From: Streptomyces finlayi | Lineage (GTDB): Bacteria > Actinomycetota > Actinomycetes > Streptomycetales > Streptomycetaceae | Direction: 5' to 3' | Assembly (NCBI RefSeq): GCF_014216315.1 | Contig: NZ_CP045702.1 | Location: 5,146,001 to 5,210,000 of the forward strand | Length of the DNA: 64,000 bases | Program-made: the position numbers and the translations under genes | In this document: in pieces, positions 1-6,547 of the stretch | How the letters are laid out: each line of letters starts with the position of its first letter | Numbering within the stretch: the stretch's first letter is position 1 | The notes under the pieces: model-generated | What the model saw: only the letters and a program-made list of their open reading frames with translations | Databases searched by the model: none | Told to the model about the DNA's origin: nothing

Positions 1-1
1 G

Positions 2-280
2 TTCGGCAACGGCACCGCGATCTTCACCCGCGACGGCGGCGCCGCCCGGCGCTTCCAGCTGGAGATCGAGTGCGGCATGGTCGGCGTCAACGTGCCGATC
101 CCGGTGCCGGTCGGCTACCACTCCTTCGGTGGCTGGAAGGACTCGCTCTTCGGCGACCACCACATCTACGGCAACGACGGTGTGCACTTCTACACCCGCG
201 GCAAGGTCGTCACGACCCGCTGGCCCGACCCGGCGGACGCCCCCTCCGGCGTCGACCTGGGCTTCCCCCGCAACCACTGA
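2..280 (+). CDS. mmsA: CoA-acylating methylmalonate-semialdehyde dehydrogenase, 3' end
   Basis: Only the last 92 residues are in the window, open from base 2. They include the family C-terminal signature VGVNVPIPVPVGYHSFGGWK followed by DHHIYGNDGVHFYTRGKVVT. The enzyme oxidises (methyl)malonate semialdehyde to propionyl- or acetyl-CoA with NAD and CoA, in valine and myo-inositol breakdown, in the cytosol. The catalytic Cys lies upstream of the window. A strong hairpin follows 30 bases after the stop, so this is probably the last gene of its operon. The identification rests on the conserved tail, which is highly specific to this ALDH subfamily. Confidence 0.93.
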   Translation, partial: FGNGTAIFTRDGGAARRFQLEIECGMVGVNVPIPVPVGYHSFGGWKDSLFGDHHIYGNDGVHFYTRGKVVTTRWPDPADAPSGVDLGFPRNH

Positions 281-311
281 TCGGTACCTCTGATCCGTAC
301 CCCTGATCCCG

Positions 312-345
312 GAGCCCTCGCCCGCACACAGCGGGCGGGGGCTTC
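312..345 (+). terminator. Rho-independent type hairpin after mmsA
   Basis: A 14-bp stem (GAGCCCTCGCCCGC paired with the GCGGGCGGGGGCTTC arm, one G-U) has loop ACACA. It starts 32 bases after the mmsA stop. There is no long T run, as is usual in Streptomyces. Confidence 0.8.
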
Positions 346-364
346 GTTGCGGCGACCGTCCTTC

Positions 365-601
365 CCCGCCGGCAGGGCCTCAGCGACTGCGAACAGGCCT
401 CGCTGGGCAACGGCCTGATGGAGCTCGCCTACCTGCACCACGACCGCCCGGGGCCGCCTCGTCCATCGCCTGCGCGTAGTCGCCGAACTGACCACGGGCC
501 ACCCGGAACTCGGCGCCCTGTGCACCCTCGCCACGGACCTGTGCCACCGGATGCTGACGCGCCGGCCGAGGCTGACGCCTGTGCCCTCGAAGCGCCCGTA
601 G
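365..601 (+). pseudogene. Frameshifted remnant of an unknown small protein
   Basis: In one frame about 365-452 reads GLSDCEQASLGNGLMELAYL and continues HHDRP. After a one-base shift near 452 the sequence goes on as GRLVHRLRVVAELTTGHPEL and then GALCTLATDLCHRML, stopping at 601. Both parts look protein-like, while the unshifted frame turns proline/arginine-rich. No start codon or ribosome site is visible upstream because the mmsA terminator is immediately adjacent. I do not recognise the family. The rest of the 366-base gap shows nothing else. Confidence 0.3.
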
Positions 602-646
602 AAAACCCGTGGCAGGGATCCGGCCCTTCCCCGCAGGCTGTACGTC

Positions 647-1270
647 ATGACCGCACAGCCCATGACCCCGCCGCCCCACGAGATCCGCGCCCGGCACACC
701 GAATCGACCGTCACCGTCTACCAGGCGTACCCGCCCGCCATCGGCCTCCCGGCCGCCCGCGAAGGCCGCTTCCCCGCCGCCTGGAAGCGCGACCGCATGA
801 CGTGGATCAAGCCGAGCTTCCTGTGGATGATGTACCGCTGCGGCTGGGCGACGAAGGAGGGCCAGGAGACGGTCCTCGCCGTCGAGATCACCCGCGAGGG
901 CTTCACCTGGGCGCTGGAGAACGCCGAACTCTCCCATTACGTACGGGACGTGCACCCGGACCAGGCCACCTGGCAGCGCAACCTGCGCCGCGCACCCACC
1001 CGCGTCCAGTGGGACCCCGAGCGTGACCTCCACCTGAACCCACTCCCGTACCGCTCCCTGCAACTCGGCCTCGCGGGTGAGGCGGCCCGGCGGTACGCGG
1101 ACGAGTGGACGGTCTCCATCCGCGACGTCACCCCGCTCGCCCAGGAGATCCACACCCTGGTCCGGGCAGGGGAATCCGAGGCGGCCTCCGCGCTACTGCC
1201 CCGGGAGACCCCGTGGCCCGCCACCGGAAGAGTGCCCCGGCCTTCGGCGCCCGAGGCGCACGGAAGCTGA
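647..1270 (+). CDS. DUF4291 domain-containing protein
   Basis: A 207-residue cytosolic protein. The N-terminal half holds the DUF4291 landmarks: VTVYQAYPPAIGLPA, then WKRDRMTWIKPSFLWMMYRC GW, then a central TREGFTWALENAELS segment, then WDPERDLHLNPLPYRSLQLGL. The usual family length is about 190-210 residues, so it is complete. The true start may be the second Met at 662, because the family begins close to it. The biochemical role is not settled from sequence. The last 20 residues (PATGRVPRPSAPEAHGS) are low-complexity. Confidence 0.88.
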   Translation: MTAQPMTPPPHEIRARHTESTVTVYQAYPPAIGLPAAREGRFPAAWKRDRMTWIKPSFLWMMYRCGWATKEGQETVLAVEITREGFTWALENAELSHYVRDVHPDQATWQRNLRRAPTRVQWDPERDLHLNPLPYRSLQLGLAGEAARRYADEWTVSIRDVTPLAQEIHTLVRAGESEAASALLPRETPWPATGRVPRPSAPEAHGS

Positions 1271-1307
1271 GGCGGCGACCGCGCGCCGCGTTGTCAGTGC
1301 CGGTTGC

Positions 1308-1322
1308 TATACCTGTCCCATG
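1308..1322 (+). promoter_or_regulatory. Possible leaderless promoter (-10 TATACC)
   Basis: TATACC ends six bases before the ATG at 1320, and no Shine-Dalgarno sequence is present. TTGTCA at 1291 is too close for a standard -35 (11-base spacing). A leaderless mRNA starting at the A of the ATG would fit. This is inference. Confidence 0.35.
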
Positions 1323-1754
1323 ACCGTCTTCCGTGACTTCAACTTCAAGCTCCTCGTCGTCGAGAAGCTCATGTACTGGGACGAGACGCTGACGCCCGCG
1401 TTCAGCCTGAGGGACCACATGCGGACACACGGCGTCGACGACCTCGATGCCTACGTCGAGGACAAGGACCTGGCGTACACCGTCCTCGACGAGCCCCGCG
1501 CGTACTTCCAGGCGCTGGAGATCCCCGCGGAACTGCTCGCCACCGTGGAGGAGCTGACGTCCGACGGCGGGCATCAGGTCTTCCACGAGTGCGCCCCGGT
1601 CTGGGACGGCGAGGACGACCTCTTCGACGTCCACTCGCTCGACGACCTGGACCTGCTGCCGAACCTCAAGCTCTTCACGGGCGCGCGCGAGCTGGAGTAC
1701 ATGCTCCCCGGCTCCTTGGAGATCCTGGCCGCCAGGGGGATCGAGTCGCGCTAG
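1320..1754 (+). CDS. Small acidic hypothetical protein (DUF6892-like)
   Basis: 144 residues starting MTVFRDFNFKLLVVEKLMYW. Acidic (many Asp/Glu) and soluble, with no membrane segment. It reads DAYVEDKDLAYTVLDEPRAY, then VFHECAPVWDGEDDLFDVHS, then LPNLKLFTGARELEYMLPGS. The pattern resembles the DUF6892-type proteins often found as immunity-like or solitary proteins in actinobacteria, but that assignment is from memory and tentative. The frame stays open upstream to 1077, overlapping the DUF4291 gene. The Met at 1320 is preferred because the conserved-looking sequence begins there and a -10-like box lies just before it. Confidence 0.75.
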   Translation: MTVFRDFNFKLLVVEKLMYWDETLTPAFSLRDHMRTHGVDDLDAYVEDKDLAYTVLDEPRAYFQALEIPAELLATVEELTSDGGHQVFHECAPVWDGEDDLFDVHSLDDLDLLPNLKLFTGARELEYMLPGSLEILAARGIESR

Positions 1755-1806
1755 TGCTGTGGCCGCGCAGGTTCGCCGGGTTGGTGGTTGGGTTTTGCGC
1801 CTCGCC

Positions 1807-2451
1807 TTACCTCCGCCAGAACAGGTGATGCGCAACGCCGCTCGTGCTGGGCACGACCTCGAGATGGAACCGGTCGAGCAGGTCATCGGGTGACTCCCAG
1901 AGGCGGAGGCCAGACCCGAGCTTCACTGGCGCGACCGCCACGTGCATGGTGTCGACGAGGTCGGCGTCGAGGAACTGCCGGATGGTGGTGACCCCGCCGC
2001 CGAGTCGGACGTCCTTGCCCTGTGCCGCCTCCCGCGCCCGTTCGAGGACTGTGAGCGGGCCGTCGTCGACAAAGTGGAATGTGGTGTCGGAGAGCGTGAT
2101 CGAAGGACGTTCGTGGTGAGTCATGACAAACACCGGGGTGTGAAACGGGGGCTCGTCACCCCACCAGCCGCGCCAGTCATGGTCGGGCCAGGGCCCGCGC
2201 TGGGGGCCGAACTTGTTGCGGCCCATGATCTCGGCGCCGATATTGCGTGCGAAGTCCCGCGTGAAGTAGTCGTCGAGGCCGCGGCTGCCTCCGGGGTCGG
2301 TGCGCATGGGCCAGCTTGCTGTGGCACCGGCCCAGGCGAACAGCCTCTCGGGATTGGCGTCGCCGAACGGGCTCTTGAGGCTCTGGTGCTCACCGGCACC
2401 GATCCCGTCACTTGAGACGTTGAAGTTCATGACTTTCAGTAGCTGTTCCAC
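1807..2451 (-). CDS. Dihydrofolate reductase family (RibD C-terminal-like) protein
   Basis: 214 residues with the RibD-C/DHFR-like fold used by YyaP/YwjB-type proteins. It has N-terminal MNFNVSSDG, central NIGAEIMGRNKFGPQRG, FHTPVFVMTHHERPSI, the NADPH-loop-like VRLGGGVTTIRQFLDADLVD, and C-terminal LGSGLRLWESPDDLL. It is likely an NAD(P)H-dependent reductase of unknown substrate. The start is GTG at 2451, five bases after GAGGAG. It stands alone, facing the chromosomal genes on the plus strand. Confidence 0.88.
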   Translation of the reverse strand: MEQLLKVMNFNVSSDGIGAGEHQSLKSPFGDANPERLFAWAGATASWPMRTDPGGSRGLDDYFTRDFARNIGAEIMGRNKFGPQRGPWPDHDWRGWWGDEPPFHTPVFVMTHHERPSITLSDTTFHFVDDGPLTVLERAREAAQGKDVRLGGGVTTIRQFLDADLVDTMHVAVAPVKLGSGLRLWESPDDLLDRFHLEVVPSTSGVAHHLFWRR

Positions 2452-2636
2452 GTGTTCTCCTCGTCAGGTCCTGTCGCATCCTCGTGTGGCGAAGTACCCC
2501 ACATCAGGACGTCGAACGGGACGTGCCCGGATCGACAGCGGCCCGTAGTCTTTTTCCAAGGTGTGCCCGATACGACAGTTCACCTGCGTCGTTCGGCGGC
2601 ATGCCGGTACCCACTGGTGCGGCGTCGAGCCAGCAA

Positions 2637-2655
2637 GAGCGCCCGAATGGCGCTC
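2637..2655. terminator. Short perfect hairpin
   Basis: GAGCGCC-CGAAT-GGCGCTC, a 7-bp stem with a 5-base loop, in the scar region between the reductase gene and the IS630 remnant. It could be a terminator or an IS remnant. Confidence 0.4.
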
Positions 2656-2715
2656 TCGTCCGCGCGCGGGCAGCGCGTCAGGCCGCGGCGGCGAGGGGGC
2701 ACCCGCCGGGGCAGA

Positions 2716-2820
2716 CGCGGTGTCCTCGTCGGCCTGGACCAGCTGGGCGATCACCGGCCCCCGGTTTCCGCCGGCCGAGGCCAGCAGCATCATCGCCCGC
2801 CGGGAACGCACCGAACTGGT
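2716..2820 (-). pseudogene. IS630-family transposase N-terminal fragment
   Basis: The minus-strand frame reads SVRSRRAMMLLASAGGNRGP and then VIAQLVQADEDT. This is the helix-turn-helix start of IS630-type transposases (R.RA..VLLSA.G...P.IA...). Nothing of the DDE domain follows; the frame becomes proline/arginine-rich. It is a dead fragment, and its insertion may have removed the front of the neighbouring DUF5753 gene. The rest of 2452-2975 holds no gene I can support. Confidence 0.55.
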
Positions 2821-2975
2821 GCTGCCCCGGCGCAGGATCTGCTGCAGCGAAGTGCGGGCATGGAGGAACCCCGGCTCGGCCGGATTCTCGCAGCGGGGAT
2901 CACAACCGGTGCCGATGTGCTCTCGTGGTGTGCGGAGGGAGTGGCTTACGATTCTGAGGTTCCCACTCAACCGGG

Positions 2976-3160
2976 ACGGTAGCGAGAGTGAGCCGCCCAC
3001 CGTCTATGCGGACGGCTACACGGGGGACCTGTACCTGGACAAGCCGACCGAGGTGGCGAGTTATGACGCCGCCTTTAAAGACATCCGGGACAAAGCAATC
3101 GACGATCAGGCATCGCAGAACCTGATCTCTGAAGTGGCAGGGAGCTATGGACAGGGTTGA
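2976..3160 (+). pseudogene. C-terminal remnant of an XRE/DUF5753 regulator
   Basis: The open frame ending at 3160 contains VYADGYTGDLYLDKPTEVAS followed by AAFKDIRDKAIDDQASQNLI. This is the characteristic end of Streptomyces helix-turn-helix proteins with a DUF5753 domain. The HTH and most of DUF5753 are missing; the DNA upstream is an IS630 scar. The stop overlaps the start of the DUF397 gene by 14 bases, the arrangement seen in intact pairs. Confidence 0.75.
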
Positions 3161-3362
3161 TCCGACCGAGGCGTCTTGGGTCAAGTCCAGTTACAGCAAC
3201 GCCCAATCTTCGTGCGTGGAGATCGCCACCGTTGGTGGCGGGATCGTCCCCGTACGGGACAGTAAGAGCGCCCTTGGGCCCGTCATCGTGCTCGGCGACC
3301 GCGCCTGGGGCGCGTTCGTGAGTGGGATCAGCGAAGACGGCCCCTTCGCCGGTCGATGCTGA
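3147..3362 (+). CDS. DUF397 domain-containing protein
   Basis: 71 residues with the full DUF397 signature: ASWVKSSYSNAQSSCVEIAT, IVPVRDSKSALGPVIVLGDR, and AWGAFVSGI. These small proteins are encoded beside DUF5753 HTH regulators and influence development and antibiotic production in Streptomyces; some pairs behave like toxin-antitoxin modules. Here the partner is reduced to a C-terminal stub, so this copy is an orphan. Its start overlaps the remnant, so it may have lost its promoter. Confidence 0.9.
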   Translation: MDRVDPTEASWVKSSYSNAQSSCVEIATVGGGIVPVRDSKSALGPVIVLGDRAWGAFVSGISEDGPFAGRC

Positions 3363-3548
3363 CGATGTGAGGCGGCGGGATCGGCCCCGCTGCGGCCTAT
3401 GGCCGACAGCATGGTCGGCCTCTACGGGAAGGGTGAAGTTCGCCTTCGGTTCCCGCAGTCCGCGATCCGCCATGGCGTTGCCAGCAGCCCCGGACCGACT
3501 TCGGCCGGGGCTGCATCAGGGCAGGCTGTCGCCCGTACCCGTATGGCC

Positions 3549-3660
3549 ATGAGTGCGACGGCATGGGTCAATCGGGGCAGGATCGAGCCTCTCGACGTGC
3601 ACGACGTTCCACCTGTGCGGGACAGCAAGGCCGTTCAGCGGTCCGCTCCTCGACCGCTGC
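3549..3660 (+). pseudogene. Possible decayed second DUF397 gene
   Basis: MSATAWVNRGRIEPLDVHDV continuing PPVRDSKAV looks like a DUF397 protein with its middle deleted: start 'MS..W' and the 'VRDSK' motif are kept, but the serine/cysteine section between them is gone. It runs into unrelated sequence after about 3640. The similarity is short, so this is tentative. Nothing else is seen between 3363 and 3693. Confidence 0.25.
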
Positions 3661-3693
3661 GGCCACCCCGGATGGCGTCGTGCTCGTGCTCTG

Positions 3694-4626
3694 TCAGTGC
3701 GCGATGCCGTCGATCAGTTCTCGCGCGCCCTGGCGTAGCAGGGCGACGGCGACGGAGGTGCCGAGGGTGGCGGGGTCGAGGCGGCCGGCCCATTCGTGGG
3801 CGTTCAGGACTTTCTTCCCGTCGGGGGTGAAGACCTTTGCTCGCAGTGAGAGTTCGCCATTTCCTTCGGTCTGGGCGTACCCGGCGATGGGCGAGTTGCA
3901 GTGCCCTTGCAGGACGTGGAGGAACATGCGCTCGGCCGTCGTCTCGCGGTGCGTGTCGGGGTCGCCGAGCGCGCTCACGAGGTCGATGAGCTCGGTGTCG
4001 TCTTCGCGGCATTGAAGGGCGAGGACTCCGGCTCCGATCGGCGGGCACATGACCTCGGGCGACAGGATCTCGGTGATCACATCGGTGCGGCCGATGCGTT
4101 CCAGGCCGGAGACGGCCAGGAGCAGCGCGTCGGCCTCAGCGGCGGCGAGCTTTTCCAGGCGGCGGTTGGCGTTGCCGCGCATCGGTACGCATTCCAGGTG
4201 CGGGTAGGAGGCGGCGAGCTGGGCGATGCGCCGTACGGACGAGGTGCCGATCCGGGTTCCGGACGGGAGCTGGTCGAGGTGCAGGCCGTCCGGGTGGATG
4301 AGGGCGTCGCGGATGTCGTCGCGTTCGAGGAAGGCGGCGAAGGTCGTACCGGCGGGCAGCGGCCGGTCGGCGGGGATGTCCTTCACGCAATGCACCGCGA
4401 GGTCCGCGTCCCCGGCGAGCAGCGCCTGGTCGACCTCCTTCGTGAACGCGCCCTTGCCCTCGACCAGAGCCAGGTCGCCCATCCACTTGTCGCCGGTCGT
4501 CTTCACGGCGACGACCTCGGTGCGGGTGTCGGGACAGAGCGCGGCCAGTTCGGCGCGGACGCGCTCCACCTGGGCGAGCGCCATGGGCGAGTCGCGGGAC
4601 ACGATGCGAATGAGATCTGCGGCCAT
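3694..4626 (-). CDS. hemC: Hydroxymethylbilane synthase (porphobilinogen deaminase)
   Basis: About 310 residues, normal length. It joins four porphobilinogens into hydroxymethylbilane in tetrapyrrole synthesis (cytosol). Visible: IRIVSRDSPMALAQVERVRA, the catalytic Asp in DLAVHCVKDIPADRPLP, TRIGTSSVRRIAQL, the arginine-rich RGNANRRLEKL, and LQGHCNSPIAG with the Cys that carries the dipyrromethane cofactor. The start is ATG at 4626 (a GTG at 4635 is also in frame). It is the last gene of a minus-strand trio with a methyltransferase and a HemB-like protein. It differs from the usual hemA-hemC-hemD-hemB neighbourhood, so it is probably a second, specialised copy. Confidence 0.93.
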   Translation of the reverse strand: MAADLIRIVSRDSPMALAQVERVRAELAALCPDTRTEVVAVKTTGDKWMGDLALVEGKGAFTKEVDQALLAGDADLAVHCVKDIPADRPLPAGTTFAAFLERDDIRDALIHPDGLHLDQLPSGTRIGTSSVRRIAQLAASYPHLECVPMRGNANRRLEKLAAAEADALLLAVSGLERIGRTDVITEILSPEVMCPPIGAGVLALQCREDDTELIDLVSALGDPDTHRETTAERMFLHVLQGHCNSPIAGYAQTEGNGELSLRAKVFTPDGKKVLNAHEWAGRLDPATLGTSVAVALLRQGARELIDGIAH

Positions 4627-4644
4627 GGCGCCCACGATAGACCG

Positions 4645-5220
4645 TCAGATACGGGATCCGATGACTAGCCCTGATGCCCATGTCGTGGCGGTTCCAGGCA
4701 AGTTGGTGTGACCAGGTAATTGTTCGAGAAAAGCGTCGACGCGGGGCTGGTGGTCGGAGGGCCACGTGGGTTGCGGCAGGAGATCGTCGACAATGTAGAG
4801 GCCGCCGGGTGCCAGCAGGTCGAGGAGGTCCTCGAGTCGGTGGAACTTTCCGGGTCGGCAGTCCACGTAGGCGAGGGCGAGCGGCGGGCCGCTGTAGGCG
4901 TCGAGCCATGCGTCGGCGTCCGCTGTCTCGAATGCGACGCGGGCGTCGGCGCCGAGGTGTCGAGCGGCGATGGCCTGGCGGTCGCTGTCCATCTCGACGC
5001 TGGTCAGGTGGGCGTCGGCTCCCATGCCGTGGAGCAACCACGCCGCACCTGCGCCGACGCCGGTCCCGCGCTCGACCATGTGCCCGCCGGGCTTGGACGC
5101 GGCGAGGGTGGCGAGGAGTGAGCCGGTCCGGTCTTCGCACGACATTGCGAAGCCGAGTTCGGCGGCGTCGATGAGGATGTCGTCGAGGGCGGTCGGGCGG
5201 AAGTACGGGTTCTCATCCAC
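4645..5220 (-). CDS. Class I SAM-dependent methyltransferase
   Basis: 191 residues. A Rossmann methyltransferase: motif I is VERGTGVGAGAAWLLHGMG, the acidic end of beta-2 is TSVEMDSDRQAIAARHLG, then LALAYVDCRPGKF and LLAPGGLYIVDDLLPQPTWP. It resembles small O-methyltransferases acting on soluble metabolites. The ATG start overlaps the end of the HemB-like gene by 8 bases, and hemC begins 19 bases after its stop. A shared role with these tetrapyrrole-type genes is likely, for instance methylation of a porphyrin-derived or pyrrole product. The substrate is unknown. Confidence 0.85.
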   Translation of the reverse strand: MDENPYFRPTALDDILIDAAELGFAMSCEDRTGSLLATLAASKPGGHMVERGTGVGAGAAWLLHGMGADAHLTSVEMDSDRQAIAARHLGADARVAFETADADAWLDAYSGPPLALAYVDCRPGKFHRLEDLLDLLAPGGLYIVDDLLPQPTWPSDHQPRVDAFLEQLPGHTNLPGTATTWASGLVIGSRI

Positions 5221-6190
5221 GGGTGTCCTCCAGGTGGGTGGCTACCCACTCGGCGGCGAACGTGAGGATGCTGTCCGCGCCCGCCCGCTTGAGCATCGCG
5301 GTGTACTCCGTCATGCCCTCGGTGCCCAGTGCGCGCAGGGCGGGCCATTCCCCTGCTGTGGAGTACGCGACGAGCGGCACGTTCTGGCTGTCGCGGAGCC
5401 GGGTGAGGACGTCGACGGCGGCCATCACCGGCTGGAGCGTGAGGGAGTCGGCGCCCTCCTCGATCCACTGGTGGGCCTGCACGAGGGTGTCCCGGTCGGC
5501 GCGGCCCGGTTCGAGCTGGAGGCCGCGGCGGTTCCCAGCTGCCGGGTTCGTCTTCATCAGCTCTTTGAACGGCCCGTACAACACCGTGTGAAGGGTCAGG
5601 TTCGGTGTCACGCCGACATCCCAGCGGCGCGCTGTCCAGTGCGGTGCGAACGGCCCGGACCGACCCGTCGAGCATCGCGGTCGGTGAGACAACGTCCGCG
5701 CCGGCTTCCGCATGGAGCACCGCCGCGTCCGCGCCGGCTTCCGCATGGAGCACCGCCATCTGCCCCATGAGGCGGAAGGTGGCGGGGAGGTCGATGTGCC
5801 CGGCAGGGGTGCGCAGGATGCACTGGCCGTGACTGGTCCAGGAGCAGCCGCATACCTCGGTCGTCACAGCCATACCTGGGTCGGTGTCCTTGACCGCGGC
5901 GATGGCGCGGAGCATTCGGTTGCCGGGGGCGAGCGCGGCGGACCCTTCGGCGTCACGGTCGTGACCGTAGGCGAACACCTTCACGCCCCGGATTCCGAGC
6001 CGGGCCCACCGCTCCACGGTCCGGGGGACATTCTCCAGCGGCACGGCGCCGGGCAGTCCATCGGACCCGGGATCCGTGCGGGCGGGCAGGACCAGGAGCG
6101 GGGCGCTCAGGTCCGCGGGGGCGAGCATGGGCCGGGCGTACAGGTCGCGTACAGCCTGGCGTGCCCGGCTCGAGCCTCTTCAGTGGCGTT
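5213..6190 (-). pseudogene. HemB (porphobilinogen synthase)-like protein, frameshifted
   Basis: The first frame gives RQAVRDLYARPMLAPADLSA, then GVKVFAYGHDRD, the zinc triad EVCGCSWTSHGQC, and an AMLDGSVRAVRTALDS stretch. A one-base shift at about 5622-5640 is needed to continue with GVTPNLTLHTVLYGPFKELM, LTLQPVMAAVDVL, VAYSTAGEWPAL and the end at 5213. A second shift may lie near 6170, where SEKTPLKRL belongs in front. The zinc cysteines are kept, but both Schiff-base lysines of HemB (in S.K.A...YGPF and in VKP) are replaced, by T and Q. It contains an 11-residue tandem duplication. It may be a pseudogene, a sequencing error in a GC run, or a non-catalytic paralogue. Confidence 0.75.
5694..5757. 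repeat. 33-bp period in-frame tandem duplication
   Basis: Two identical 31-bp copies, at 5694-5724 and 5727-5757, repeat with a 33-bp period inside the HemB-like gene. They duplicate AVLHAEAGADA without changing the frame. Confidence 0.9.
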
Positions 6191-6220
6191 TTCTCAGACA
6201 CCTGGAGCGAAGAGATCACG

Positions 6221-6538
6221 ATGGTGGCTCTTGGGCTGCTGATTCTCGTGGCGGTGGCGGTCGCCACCCGGAGTACGCACATCTCCCGGGTGATGGCGCT
6301 CTCGGACACCGAGGTGGTCGACGCGTACGAGCGGCTCTATCCGGAGGCGCTGCGCAGCGGGGCTCGCCCGGAAACCGGAGAGCGCGCCGCAGGCCTGACG
6401 GGAAAGGATCTTCAACCGGACCGGAAGCGCAGAGGCCGATGTACCGCGTTCGGAGTACGGCGGCAGTGCCCCGTACCTCTGAGGGAGGCGCGGGACTTCC
6501 GCCTGCTGGGCTCTTTCGGAGTGCTGTCGCCCGATTAG
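6221..6538 (+). CDS. Doubtful small membrane protein ORF
   Basis: Starts MVALGLLILVAVAVATRSTH, one possible membrane helix, then VMALSDTEVVDAYERLYPEA. After about residue 55 the sequence (GRCTAFGVRRQCPVPLREAR) looks non-coding, so either the gene is frameshifted or it is not a gene. It overlaps the probable upstream region of the HemB-like gene on the other strand. Function unknown. Confidence 0.25.
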   Translation: MVALGLLILVAVAVATRSTHISRVMALSDTEVVDAYERLYPEALRSGARPETGERAAGLTGKDLQPDRKRRGRCTAFGVRRQCPVPLREARDFRLLGSFGVLSPD

Positions 6539-6547
6539 GGTCGGGGT

